Position numbers and translations under genes: made by a program
Shown here: positions 1 through 7,756 of the stretch, in pieces
Layout of the letters: the number at the start of each line of letters is the position of its first letter
How positions within the stretch are numbered: the stretch's first letter is position 1
The notes under the pieces: model-generated
Told to the model about the DNA's origin: nothing
Databases searched by the model: none
The model's input: the letters and a program-made list of their open reading frames with translations, nothing else
From: Clostridia bacterium
GTDB lineage: Bacteria > Bacillota > Clostridia > Christensenellales > UBA1242
Direction: 5' to 3'
Assembly (NCBI GenBank): GCA_017503005.1
Contig: JAFVTW010000009.1
Location: 38,038 to 102,037 of the forward strand
DNA length: 64,000 bases

Positions 1-1169
1 CTAAAGCTCATATCTTTAAATAATATCTTGTCTTTTTCGTAACCAAATGTTACATTTTCAAACTTGATATCACCTTTAACTTCTTTTAGCTCTTTATTGC
101 CAAATGTTTCTTTGGTAAATGTAGTACTTTCCAAAATTTCAAATACTCGCTCTGCAGCAAGTTCGCCATCTACCAAATGTTGTTTTACATTGATTACATA
201 GTTGATAAGACCTCTTACTCTACCCATATAGATATACACTATAAGCATAGTACTTAGTAGCATCATACCGTTGGTTACTAAGAATACACATACTGCTATA
301 AATGCTAGGTCTAATATAGCAATCAATGTTTGACCTGCTCTTCTCCACCACATATTTGTAAGGTCAAAATGTTGAGATATAGCTATAGCTTCGTTTTGTA
401 GTTGCTCTGCCTTAGCTATAGCAGCATCTTTCAAGTTAAGAACTTTTACATCACGAACACCACGAACTAGTTCTGAGTATGTGCCCACAACCTTTTCGTC
501 TGCCTTTTTCCATCGTTTACGATTGATAAACCACAACTTTATTCTTTGGTTTTCTACTAGGAATGTAGTAGTAATGTACAATACGATAAACAAGAACACC
601 CAGATATTCAAAAATCCTATATATATGATAAATCCTATATTAGATATAATATCTGCTAGACAGTCTACCACATTATTGTAAAAGCTAGAAAGTTCGTTTG
701 CATCTTTGTTTATTCTAGATATAAACACACCAGAGTTGGTTTTGTCATAATTTTGAGTTTCTAGTTCTGTTAGGCTGATAATAAGTTCTCTTTTGATGTC
801 TGTCTTTACACTCTTATTCAACTTGATAAGAACTATATACCAAACTGTGTATACCATTTGGTTGAATACTGTCACACAGAATACACACACAGCATAATAC
901 AAAATTTTCTCTATATTAAACTGAGTAAGCTGGTCAACCATATGACCTTCAAAGATAGGGTTAAGTACAGATACACCACTGCCTAGCAAACTAAGCAAAA
1001 TAATGGCGATAAACATTCCCATATATCTGCGATAAAATCTAAATGCTTTTTGTAAACCTTTATATCCTCTTTCTTTGATGTGCTCGTTACCAGCACTATC
1101 TTTTACAGTGACATATTGTGGTTTTTCTTTCTTTTTTAGTTTATCTTTTTTTACTTTTTCTTTTGCCAA
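1..1169 (-). CDS. ABC exporter, fused membrane domain and ATPase, cut by the window edge
   Basis: Only the N-terminal 389 codons are here; the C-terminus lies beyond position 1. The protein opens with a Lys-rich cytoplasmic head, then hydrophobic segments of an ABC type-1 exporter membrane domain. Near the edge comes the linker into the nucleotide-binding domain (KGDIKFENVTFGY), so Walker A is just outside. This is the usual MsbA/BmrA-like half-transporter design, which works as a dimer in the membrane; the substrate is unknown. The start is a TTG at 1169-1167, chosen because AAGGAG lies about 8 nt upstream and no ATG follows for many codons. No upstream gene abuts it, so it probably has its own promoter in 1170-1279. 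Confidence 0.88.
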   Translation of the reverse strand, partial: MAKEKVKKDKLKKKEKPQYVTVKDSAGNEHIKERGYKGLQKAFRFYRRYMGMFIAIILLSLLGSGVSVLNPIFEGHMVDQLTQFNIEKILYYAVCVFCVTVFNQMVYTVWYIVLIKLNKSVKTDIKRELIISLTELETQNYDKTNSGVFISRINKDANELSSFYNNVVDCLADIISNIGFIIYIGFLNIWVFLFIVLYITTTFLVENQRIKLWFINRKRWKKADEKVVGTYSELVRGVRDVKVLNLKDAAIAKAEQLQNEAIAISQHFDLTNMWWRRAGQTLIAILDLAFIAVCVFLVTNGMMLLSTMLIVYIYMGRVRGLINYVINVKQHLVDGELAAERVFEILESTTFTKETFGNKELKEVKGDIKFENVTFGYEKDKILFKDMSF

Positions 1170-1279
1170 AAACCTCACTCCTTTTTAAATTATTTTAATT
1201 AAGTCCTACATTATTTCATAGTTTCACACTAAAAGCAACCAAAAATGGCTATATTTATAAATTTTTTTTAGATATATAG

Positions 1280-1813
1280 TTATCCTTGTAGCACACTTAG
1301 TCTATATACTTTGTCTAAGTTGAAAATTACACTTTTTTTGGTTCTATTCTTAACATCTAGCAAAAACTTAATTACTTCTTCTCTATCTATAAGTATAACC
1401 TTGTGCACATTTGCTAAAGTTATAGCATTTGGTGTGAATTTCCAGTTGGTTATTACACAAGCAAAATCAGCAGAATAGTACTTGATAGCAGATACCACTT
1501 CTTGCACAGAATGATTGCCCACACCGTGCTTATAATATAATTTGGCTTGTACTACAATTTTTGACTTTTTGGTAAGCACTAGGTCTGCACCATAGTCACC
1601 AGACTGTGCTGTCTTTACAACCTTGTATCCAGCATACTCAAACATTAATTTAGCAATATCTTCAAACTGCTCACCTGTAAGAGCATCTATATTAGAAATG
1701 GTTGTTTTCCTCAAAAACATTCCTATATACACTCGTTTAAACAAGCAAGAAATCTGTACAATCCCCCACCATAAAAGTGTTATTGGAAAAAAAATAATCT
1801 TTAGTACAACCAT
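1280..1813 (-). CDS. Membrane-anchored Mrr-type restriction endonuclease-like protein
   Basis: A 177-residue protein. Residues 2-26 form one hydrophobic segment, followed by an Mrr_cat-like nuclease fold. Visible motifs are GEQFEDIAKLMF (47-58), SGDYGADLVL (71-80) with the expected catalytic Asp77, and VVQAK (87-91) with the Q-x-K pair. In this family these residues bind metal and cut DNA, often modified DNA. No methyltransferase or specificity subunit is nearby, so it is not a classical restriction system. An in-frame extension upstream would read through the terminator of the preceding gene. The ATG at 1813 has AGGTGAG just upstream and is preferred. Function (DNA quality control or anti-phage) is inferred from the fold only. 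Confidence 0.72.
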   Translation of the reverse strand: MVVLKIIFFPITLLWWGIVQISCLFKRVYIGMFLRKTTISNIDALTGEQFEDIAKLMFEYAGYKVVKTAQSGDYGADLVLTKKSKIVVQAKLYYKHGVGNHSVQEVVSAIKYYSADFACVITNWKFTPNAITLANVHKVILIDREEVIKFLLDVKNRTKKSVIFNLDKVYRLSVLQG

Positions 1814-1894
1814 ACTCTCACCTATTACACTATAAGTATATACCAAATCAAGCCAATATTTAAAGCAATTAGACCTACCAAAATAAAGTTGTGG

Positions 1895-1928
1895 TACAAA
1901 AAGAAAAAGTTGGGGCACTCCCAACTTT
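1895..1928 (-). terminator. Rho-independent terminator of the small exported-peptide gene
   Basis: Nine-base arms AAAGTTGGG (1906-1914) and CCCAACTTT (1920-1928) with a 5-nt loop, followed on the minus strand by a T-rich tract. It lies between the 64-aa gene and the Mrr-like gene, and it argues that the latter starts at 1813. Confidence 0.8.
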
Positions 1929-1935
1929 AAATAAG

Positions 1936-2130
1936 CTATTTGTTAATATTAGAAACAAGTGGAGCAACAGCACAAGTCTCACCTTGAGTGTAAGATAGGT
2001 TGTGATCCATTGTTAGGCTAGTAGTTCTAGCATATACTGAATTACCGTTTATAAGCACAGTAAGCATTAAGCTAGCGAATACTAAAACTAATGCCACCAC
2101 GCAAATAGCTTTGCCAAATAATTTTTTCAT
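1936..2130 (-). CDS. Small exported or membrane-anchored peptide, unknown function
   Basis: A 64-residue protein I do not recognise. It begins MKKLFGKA, followed by a hydrophobic stretch (residues 9-28) and a plausible signal-peptidase site after SVYA (about residue 35). That would leave a roughly 29-residue mature peptide with one Cys. A good Shine-Dalgarno (AAGGGGAA) precedes the ATG, and a strong terminator follows, so this is probably a real single-gene transcript. It has no similarity I can see to bacteriocin leaders (no GG motif) or to known toxins. Next to it are the Mrr-like nuclease (same strand, downstream) and divergent mgtE. Confidence 0.6.
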   Translation of the reverse strand: MKKLFGKAICVVALVLVFASLMLTVLINGNSVYARTTSLTMDHNLSYTQGETCAVAPLVSNINK

Positions 2131-2362
2131 AAAATTATTTCCCCTTGTGTGATTTTTTTAAAAGCAAGTTTATTATAATACAATTTGAGCTAAATGTAAA
2201 TACTTTTTGCAAATTTTTTCAACTTTTTTTGACAGTTAAAAAATGGCTTTATTCAGTCGTTTTATTGATATTTTTCAATATTGTTTTTATCACCAAAACG
2301 AAATAAACACCATAAACCATAATAAAAATAAAAATTTTTCAAAAAAAATTCAAAAAATAGGG

Positions 2363-2391
2363 TTTACAATTACAATTTTATTTGCTAAAAT
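2363..2391 (+). promoter_or_regulatory. Putative sigma-A promoter of mgtE
   Basis: TTTACA (2363-2368), a 17-bp spacer and TAAAAT (2386-2391). This would start transcription near 2398 and give an mgtE leader of about 220 nt. Confidence 0.5.
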
Positions 2392-2490
2392 TTGTGCAGT
2401 TAAAGGCAGAAATCAATAATTATATAGGTGTGTACAAACAGCAATTATTGGTATTCGCAAAAACTAATAAATAAAAAGGAAGTAATTTTT

Positions 2491-2535
2491 ATGGACGCCG
2501 TTCCGCCGAATTATCAAACAAACAAAAAAATTTAA
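2491..2535 (+). CDS. Putative 14-codon leader peptide ahead of mgtE
   Basis: The ATG at 2491 is preceded by AAGGAAG at an 8-nt spacing, as strong as the sites of real genes here. It encodes MDAVPPNYQTNKKI and stops at 2533-2535, 84 nt before mgtE. An acidic residue followed by consecutive prolines at the N-terminus recalls the MgtL leader peptide of enteric bacteria (which has EPDPTPLP), where ribosomes falter on Asp/Pro-rich nascent chains when magnesium is low. Pro-Pro-Asn is also a known EF-P-dependent stall motif. The peptide is visible in the sequence; a regulatory role is inference from its place between the mgtE promoter and the mgtE start hairpin. Confidence 0.55.
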   Translation: MDAVPPNYQTNKKI

Positions 2536-2584
2536 TAGCATAAGATAATTAGGAAATATTGCTTTCTATCTAAACACGAACAAT

Positions 2585-2621
2585 ATACTCTTTTTACCTT
2601 ATGCAAAGGAGAAAAGAGTAT
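2585..2621 (+). promoter_or_regulatory. Hairpin sequestering the mgtE ribosome binding site and start codon
   Basis: Perfect 10-nt arms ATACTCTTTT (2585-2594) and AAAAGAGTAT (2612-2621), closed further by CCTT (2597-2600) pairing AAGG (2606-2609). The hairpin buries the Shine-Dalgarno AAAGGAG and the first two bases of the mgtE ATG. The loop side CTTATGC (2598-2604) is also complementary to GCATAAG (2538-2544), which lies just after the leader-peptide stop, giving an alternative fold that would open the site. Confidence 0.65.
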
Positions 2622-3951
2622 GGAAAATATTATAACACAACTTGAAAACAAAAATTTTCAAGAACTAAAACAAATGCTTGAAACTCTAAACATTGCCGAT
2701 ATTGCTCAAATTTTTGAACAACTAGAAACACCACAACAAATCGTGGTTCTGTTCAAATTGCTTAGCAAAGATGTAGCGGCAGATGTTTTTTCTTTTTTAG
2801 ACCCAGAATTTCAAGAAACAATCATAAATGCACTTAAAGATAAAGAAGTTGCAGCTATTATGAACGACTTGTACATCGACGATGCCGTTGACTTTGTACA
2901 AGAAATGCCAGCAAATGTAGTAAAAAGGGTACTTAAAAATACCAACCAAGAAAACCGTGACCTTATCAACAAACTTCTTACCTACCCAGAAAATAGTGCT
3001 GGTAGCATAATGACCACTGAGTTTATCGATATCAAACAAGAAATCTCAGTAGACCAAGCTTTCAAAAAAATCAAACAAAAAGCTGCCGACTCTGAAACTA
3101 TCGACACTATCTTTGTAACTGACTCAAAAAGAAAGATACAAGGTGTAGTAAGTATTAGAGACCTTATCATGGCAGACCGTGATGAGAAGATTAGTGAAAT
3201 TATGAATACAAATGTAATATTCGCTTGCACTCATACCGACCAAGAAGAAGTAAGTAGACTATTCGACAAATATGACTTTCAAACATTGCCTATCATCGAC
3301 AACGAAGAAAGACTAGTAGGTATCGTAACCGTAGACGATGTATTAGATGTAGTTACACAAGAATTTACCGAAGACCTTGAGAAAATGGCTGCTATCTCTC
3401 CTACAGAAGACCCTTACCTAAAAACCAGTGCCATTACTCATGCCAAAAAGAGAATTTTCTGGCTACTATTCTTAACCATATCTGCTAGTATTACTGGTGC
3501 TATAATGTCATTCTTTGAAGCAGCATTTGTAGCAATTCCAGCACTAGTTACATTTATTCCTATGCTTATGGGTACTGGTGGTAACTGTGGTTCTCAATCT
3601 GCAACCCTAGTAATTCGTGGTTTGGCTCTAGGCGAAATCAGTATGAAAGACTACTTTAGAGTAGCATTCAAAGAATTTAAAGTATCATTACTTGTAAGTA
3701 GTGTGCTATGTGTAGTAAACTTCTTTATAGTATGGCTAAGATATGGCGACCCACTACTAGGATTAGTAATTGCACTAAGCTTAATCATCGTAGTAATTAT
3801 TTCAGAATTTATAGGTGGCGGACTACCTATACTAGCAAAGAAATGTAAACTAGACCCAGCTATAATGGCTGCACCTATCATTTCTACTTTAGTAGACTGT
3901 ATAGCAATAGTTAGCTATTTCTTGATAGCTTCTTCAATTCTAGGACTATAA
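2620..3951 (+). CDS. mgtE: MgtE-type magnesium channel/transporter
   Basis: 443 residues, the usual MgtE length, with all three parts in order. An alpha-helical MgtE_N domain covers about residues 10-125. Two CBS repeats follow at about 130-255 (the first marked by ENSAGSIMTTEFI, the second by LPIIDNEERLVGIVTVDDV). Five hydrophobic helices run from about 280 to 443, including the pore-region signature MGTGGNCGSQSAT. MgtE dimers conduct Mg2+ into the cell, and the cytosolic domains close the pore when Mg2+ is plentiful. The long leader with a peptide gene and a hairpin over the start codon points to translational or attenuation control in addition. It ends convergently with the YbaK-like gene. 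Confidence 0.95.
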   Translation: MENIITQLENKNFQELKQMLETLNIADIAQIFEQLETPQQIVVLFKLLSKDVAADVFSFLDPEFQETIINALKDKEVAAIMNDLYIDDAVDFVQEMPANVVKRVLKNTNQENRDLINKLLTYPENSAGSIMTTEFIDIKQEISVDQAFKKIKQKAADSETIDTIFVTDSKRKIQGVVSIRDLIMADRDEKISEIMNTNVIFACTHTDQEEVSRLFDKYDFQTLPIIDNEERLVGIVTVDDVLDVVTQEFTEDLEKMAAISPTEDPYLKTSAITHAKKRIFWLLFLTISASITGAIMSFFEAAFVAIPALVTFIPMLMGTGGNCGSQSATLVIRGLALGEISMKDYFRVAFKEFKVSLLVSSVLCVVNFFIVWLRYGDPLLGLVIALSLIIVVIISEFIGGGLPILAKKCKLDPAIMAAPIISTLVDCIAIVSYFLIASSILGL

Positions 3952-3956
3952 CAAAA

Positions 3957-3985
3957 AAAGCAAGGACTTATCCTTGCTTTTTATT
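3957..3985. terminator. Bidirectional terminator between mgtE and the YbaK-like gene
   Basis: AAAGCAAGGA (3957-3966) and TCCTTGCTTT (3971-3980) with a 4-nt loop. There are A-rich and T-rich flanks on both strands, so it serves both converging genes. Confidence 0.85.
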
Positions 3986-4445
3986 TTTTTTGTAAATCCA
4001 AAATTGTAGCATTATTAATCTCAAAAAGTTTTGAGCTATTTATCTCTATGGTTTTGGTACTTACACCTGAGCCACAATACACTATAGTATTTGGCTGTAT
4101 ACTATCATCAAACAACACCCTAATACTATTATTGATTTTAAATGGTGCTACTCCGCCATCTCCAAAACCCAAATTTGTAAGCACTACACCATCTAGCATT
4201 TTTATATCTTTTCTATTTACACCCAACCACTTAGACAACTTAGCATAATCTAGCTTTGACATGGCTGGCAAACAAACAAATATAATATTGTCGTTATACT
4301 CAAATGCCAAAGTTTTTAAGCATCTATCTAAGTCAAAATCCACTACATTTATCGCTGTGGCCACATTAGGTATAGCACTATGTTCGTGCACAACATACTC
4401 TATTTTATTGTTATCCAACAGTTCTAAAATCTTGTCAAAAGCCAT
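3981..4445 (-). CDS. YbaK/ProX-type aminoacyl-tRNA deacylase domain protein
   Basis: 154 residues with the YbaK/EbsC pattern: an N-terminal helix and strand (IEYVVHEHSA), KTLAFEYNDNIIFVCLPA in the position of the family's KTLVF core, KLSKWLG, then GFGDGGVAPF, equivalent to the family GYxxGGxxPF loop. These proteins hydrolyse mischarged aminoacyl-tRNAs such as Cys-tRNA(Pro) in the cytosol. Two ATGs occur in tandem; the second (4445) is better spaced from AAAGGTG. It lies a few bases downstream of the N-formylglutamate-amidohydrolase-like gene, so the two are probably co-transcribed. Which tRNA it edits cannot be told. Confidence 0.8.
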   Translation of the reverse strand: MAFDKILELLDNNKIEYVVHEHSAIPNVATAINVVDFDLDRCLKTLAFEYNDNIIFVCLPAMSKLDYAKLSKWLGVNRKDIKMLDGVVLTNLGFGDGGVAPFKINNSIRVLFDDSIQPNTIVYCGSGVSTKTIEINSSKLFEINNATILDLQKK

Positions 4446-4457
4446 CATGGTACACCT

Positions 4458-5087
4458 TTATGACATAAGCTTGTCGTATGATGCTATACATCTTACAACT
4501 TCGGCAAGTGTTTCTACCAAATTTTTGACATCTTGTGGATTTTTGTATAGTCTGCTATTAATCTCTATTTGCAAACAAAACACATTGTAATTTTTGGCAA
4601 AGTAGCTAGATATAGTTCTCGCTCCTGCATAGAAAGGATAATCCTCTGTAGTCTCTAAATTGTTTTTTTCAAAAATCTGCTGTATTCGTTTTAGCAGTGT
4701 AAAATTACCACCCAGATTTAGACCATTGTTTGTGCCTAGATTGATAGTTTGACTTCTTTTTAGATTTAGGTTGTGTATATCTAATATATACTTAATCTTT
4801 TTTTGTTTGATCATATCTGCTATTTTATCACGATAGCTAGAGGTTTCATCAAAATTAGCATCATCACCCAAATTACAAGTCTTAGCTATAATACTAGCTC
4901 CAGTAAGTTCTTTGACTACTTCTATTAAATTGTAGGTTTCCACCTCGGCAAACTTTTGCACACCATCTCTTAATTGACTGACAGCATGTGGTGCAGACAA
5001 CAAAATATTTGAGCCTGTTCTATAGGTATAGCCTAGTGGCTCATTTGTAGGTAGTTTGCTTTTGTTAAATAATTCTATAATATCCAT
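4458..5087 (-). CDS. N-formylglutamate amidohydrolase-like metalloenzyme
   Basis: 209 residues. NILLSAPHAVSQLRDG near the N-terminus and ILDIHNL in the middle resemble the metal-binding H and D-x-H stretches of the FGase fold, and FCLQIEINSRLY near the end matches its conserved Glu-containing strand. The family removes acyl groups from acyl-amino acids or related amides. The substrate is not evident because no histidine-degradation genes are nearby. The start is uncertain: the ATG at 5087 is used because an alternative TTG at 5135 adds an unrelated hydrophobic head, but I see no clear Shine-Dalgarno before the ATG. It is followed closely by the YbaK-like gene. Confidence 0.65.
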   Translation of the reverse strand: MDIIELFNKSKLPTNEPLGYTYRTGSNILLSAPHAVSQLRDGVQKFAEVETYNLIEVVKELTGASIIAKTCNLGDDANFDETSSYRDKIADMIKQKKIKYILDIHNLNLKRSQTINLGTNNGLNLGGNFTLLKRIQQIFEKNNLETTEDYPFYAGARTISSYFAKNYNVFCLQIEINSRLYKNPQDVKNLVETLAEVVRCIASYDKLMS

Positions 5088-5153
5088 ATATTTATGATAA
5101 AAAATTAGGCTCAAATTGTAAAGTAAAACCCACAACTACTACAATTTATCAAT

Positions 5154-5190
5154 AAAAAAGTCCTCACATATCGTGAAGACTTTTGTTTTT
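5154..5190. terminator. Terminator of the DisA-like gene
   Basis: AAAAGTC-c-TCAC (5156-5167) and GTGA-a-GACTTTT (5173-5184) enclose a 5-nt loop. T-runs follow on both strands. Confidence 0.8.
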
Positions 5191-6231
5191 TTATTTCTTA
5201 ACTGCTTTGTAGAACATTTCACCTTCGTGACTTTGGAAGTACACACCTACAATTCTTTTTCTTCTAGAATTGATTACTGTATAGGCAGCTCTTTTTCTAG
5301 CACCACCCACTACATTGATGTTTTTTGTATTACTTTCTACAAACACATTGTATGCCCTAATCCTACCGGTATTATCTACAATAGTGATACCATCGTAGTC
5401 TAGCATATCCATAAACAAATCACAGAATGCTGTAAGTTTAGACTCATTGTATGTCTTGCTCCTTAGGAACAACTTAGAGAAACTAATAGGTTCTTTTAGC
5501 CAAACACCGTCTTGGAAGAAGCCATTGTCCACATAATCTTTATCTACAATTACACACAGAGCACCGTGTACATTTTTAAATACTGAATCAAATACATTTT
5601 CGTACATAGTTTTGATTTCGGTCAACTTTTTGTTTGTAGTTTTTAGTTTGCTAAAACTAGCATCTACAAACTCTCTAATTTCTGTTTGCCAGTCAGTAAC
5701 TATAGCATCGTCTAGAGTATTGATTACACTCAATTTCTCACCTTTCAAACTAGTAAGCACTGTAGTATAGCTGTTTACTGGCTCTACATGAAATACAGAC
5801 AACTTGTCCACTCTTTCTTTAAGAACAGCATTATTGAAAATTAAGTTTTTCAAGTTCTCTTCTTTGATACTATTTAGTGCACGACAAATACCATAACTAA
5901 TACCATCTTCTTTGATGTTGATAAATATCATCCAGCCATGCTTACAGAAAGGAGCCAACTTTTTTACATAATAGTTAAACTTAATTTCTGCTAAGTCATC
6001 GTTAAACATAACTATACGATAACAATCAGGTATATTTTTTGCCACAAAATCAATATTGTTTGTAAACAACAAGTTTGGATGAAGTTTAGTACCTTCTTCT
6101 TCGTAGTTAGCCAAACTAGAGAAGAAGTTTAAAAATTGCATTTGTAGCTTTTTAGGGAAAATTTCAAATTCTTTCTCTATAAATTCTGTAACTGCCACTT
6201 TGGCTGTTGAATATGTAACTGTATCCTGCAT
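5191..6231 (-). CDS. Protein with a C-terminal DisA/diadenylate-cyclase-like domain, unknown role
   Basis: 346 residues. The first about 230 residues are not recognised. The C-terminal part resembles the DisA_N nucleotide-binding fold: DGITIVDNTGRIRAY from residue 280, then GARKRAA (310-316), then a hydrophobic strand and HEGEMFY at the end. Active diadenylate cyclases carry DGA and (G-x)RHR at these two positions. Here they read DGI and RKR, so the domain may bind a nucleotide without making c-di-AMP, or have changed chemistry. It has its own terminator and a 311-bp upstream gap, so it is a single-gene transcript. Soluble: no membrane segment seen. The family call rests on motif resemblance only. 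Confidence 0.5.
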   Translation of the reverse strand: MQDTVTYSTAKVAVTEFIEKEFEIFPKKLQMQFLNFFSSLANYEEEGTKLHPNLLFTNNIDFVAKNIPDCYRIVMFNDDLAEIKFNYYVKKLAPFCKHGWMIFINIKEDGISYGICRALNSIKEENLKNLIFNNAVLKERVDKLSVFHVEPVNSYTTVLTSLKGEKLSVINTLDDAIVTDWQTEIREFVDASFSKLKTTNKKLTEIKTMYENVFDSVFKNVHGALCVIVDKDYVDNGFFQDGVWLKEPISFSKLFLRSKTYNESKLTAFCDLFMDMLDYDGITIVDNTGRIRAYNVFVESNTKNINVVGGARKRAAYTVINSRRKRIVGVYFQSHEGEMFYKAVKK

Positions 6232-6542
6232 AAGCCACCCCTAAAAACCACAAAAACTCACATTTTTTGCATCTATTTTTTATTAATGTAACAAATAAAA
6301 AATTAATTGTAAACAAATTAAACAAAGTTTTTTATATTTATTCATAAATATGAATAAAAGAGTGGTAAATATATCAAAATCTATACAAAAAATCATAAAA
6401 ATGTTTTCTCACTATAGCCCTATATTACTAGTACAAAATAACGATAGCAACTACCAAAATGTTTGTGTGATTTTTTTGAATGCAAAATGTATAAAACAAC
6501 AAAAAAGACAACACAAATTATGCTGTCTTTCAAAATTACATT
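6232..6542. other. Intergenic gap: DisA-like promoter side and zinc-ribbon gene terminator
   Basis: An AT-rich gap of about 310 bp. A weak hairpin, AAAGACA (6504-6510) with TGTCTTT (6524-6530) and a T-tract on the minus strand, probably ends the zinc-ribbon gene. I see no convincing coding sequence or other conserved signal. Confidence 0.5.
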
Positions 6543-7601
6543 TTACAACATTGCAAATAAATATGCTAGTGCTCCTACACCCAAAACAATAGCCAATACA
6601 AATGCTGTTATTTTTAGAGCTGACTTTGGAGTCTTGCCTGTCACATGGCCTGTATAACCATTGATTACACATCTGTAACTTTTCTTTTTGTAGTTAAAAT
6701 TACACAAGTACACTGGTAGATACACATACTGCCACTTGATAGAATAAAACTTGGATTGCATACTGAAGTTTTCGATACGGTCATAGTGATAAGAATTTTT
6801 TACCCTATTTGCAATTTCGCTTTTTGCATCGACCTTGGTTTGGTCAAAACTAGTATGTACATCTTGATCGTAACTAGAACTTAAGAACCCTAGCAAATAT
6901 GCTGTATCGTAAGCCTTTAAACTCTCCAATCCAAAATTACCCAAACCTTTTACTTCTTTTTGACTAAGCGAATTAGAAGCAGAATAGATATAATTTACAA
7001 AATTGTCTGTCCTACTACCACTAAATGGGTGTCTAGTTTCATATGTTTCTCTATGTGCTACTCTAGTGCCATCAGAATTTGTTCTGTATACGGTCTTAGT
7101 GTGTTTTTCTATACCCACACCACGATATGTGGAGTCCACATCAAAATCATACAGCCAGCATGGGACATATGCACCTTCACTCTTGTCTAATTGTGCTACT
7201 TTCTTAAATTTATTAGGCACAAACTTACGAGTTTTTGCCCATTGTTTATACCTATCACCAGCTTCTTCCTTTGTTATCTTAAAAGGCACTAATCCATCTG
7301 GAGTGTAGCTAATAGCATCTGCAAGCTCTTTGATATTTGATGCACCACAATATGGACATACACCACTCACAGTTTCGCCCACATTTGTCTTTGCACCACA
7401 GCTAGTACACTCATGCATACTATTTTGATTTTTATTTTTCTCTACAGAACTTTCTGGGGTGTAGTCTTTTTTAGCCCCAATAGTATTGTCGGCAATATGT
7501 GCCACACTACCACAGTGTACACATTTTAAAGCTTGGTCTGTAGGACTATACTTTAAAGTATACCCACAGGATTGACATTTACTAGATTCTACTTTGCTCA
7601 T
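6543..7601 (-). CDS. Double zinc-ribbon membrane protein, YdjG-like
   Basis: 352 residues. Two Cys4 zinc ribbons open the protein (C9, C12, C27, C30 and C65, C68, C82, C85). A large central domain with a Tyr/Asp-rich region follows, and one C-terminal membrane helix at about residues 328-350 would leave most of the protein in the cytosol. This design matches TFIIB-type zinc-ribbon proteins such as Bacillus YdjG, often misannotated as PriA-like. Downstream in transcription order of an SPFH/zinc-ribbon gene and a small membrane protein, it looks like the third gene of a YdjG/H/I-like membrane module, though about 155 bp and a terminator separate it from the SPFH gene. No PspA is nearby. Confidence 0.65.
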   Translation of the reverse strand: MSKVESSKCQSCGYTLKYSPTDQALKCVHCGSVAHIADNTIGAKKDYTPESSVEKNKNQNSMHECTSCGAKTNVGETVSGVCPYCGASNIKELADAISYTPDGLVPFKITKEEAGDRYKQWAKTRKFVPNKFKKVAQLDKSEGAYVPCWLYDFDVDSTYRGVGIEKHTKTVYRTNSDGTRVAHRETYETRHPFSGSRTDNFVNYIYSASNSLSQKEVKGLGNFGLESLKAYDTAYLLGFLSSSYDQDVHTSFDQTKVDAKSEIANRVKNSYHYDRIENFSMQSKFYSIKWQYVYLPVYLCNFNYKKKSYRCVINGYTGHVTGKTPKSALKITAFVLAIVLGVGALAYLFAML

Positions 7602-7711
7602 ATTCTCTTATCCTTTAAATAATATCTAACAATAATAATGTAGCATTTTATTACAAAATTCACAAATATTTTTGTTTAAAAAGTATTTATGACTATTACA
7701 TATATAATGTT

Positions 7712-7741
7712 AAAAAAGCAGCTGGAAAACCAACTGCTTTT
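7712..7741 (-). terminator. Terminator after the SPFH gene
   Basis: AAAAGCAG (7714-7721) pairs CTGCTTTT (7734-7741), with an inner TGG/CCA pairing and an A4 loop. On the minus strand a T-run follows. Confidence 0.75.
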
Positions 7742-7756
7742 GATTTGTTATGTATT

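Noticed and set aside
1814-1924. An upstream extension of the Mrr-like gene
   Set aside because: It would begin inside the terminator of the preceding gene with no ribosome site; ATG 1813 has one.
2398-2619. M-box (ykoK) magnesium riboswitch ahead of mgtE
   Set aside because: The conserved M-box core segments were not found by eye; the leader shows a peptide gene and hairpins instead. A covariance search would settle it.
6350-6592. An 80-codon plus-strand frame in the gap before the zinc-ribbon gene
   Set aside because: No ribosome binding site, runs into the end of the zinc-ribbon gene on the other strand, and lacks any family pattern.
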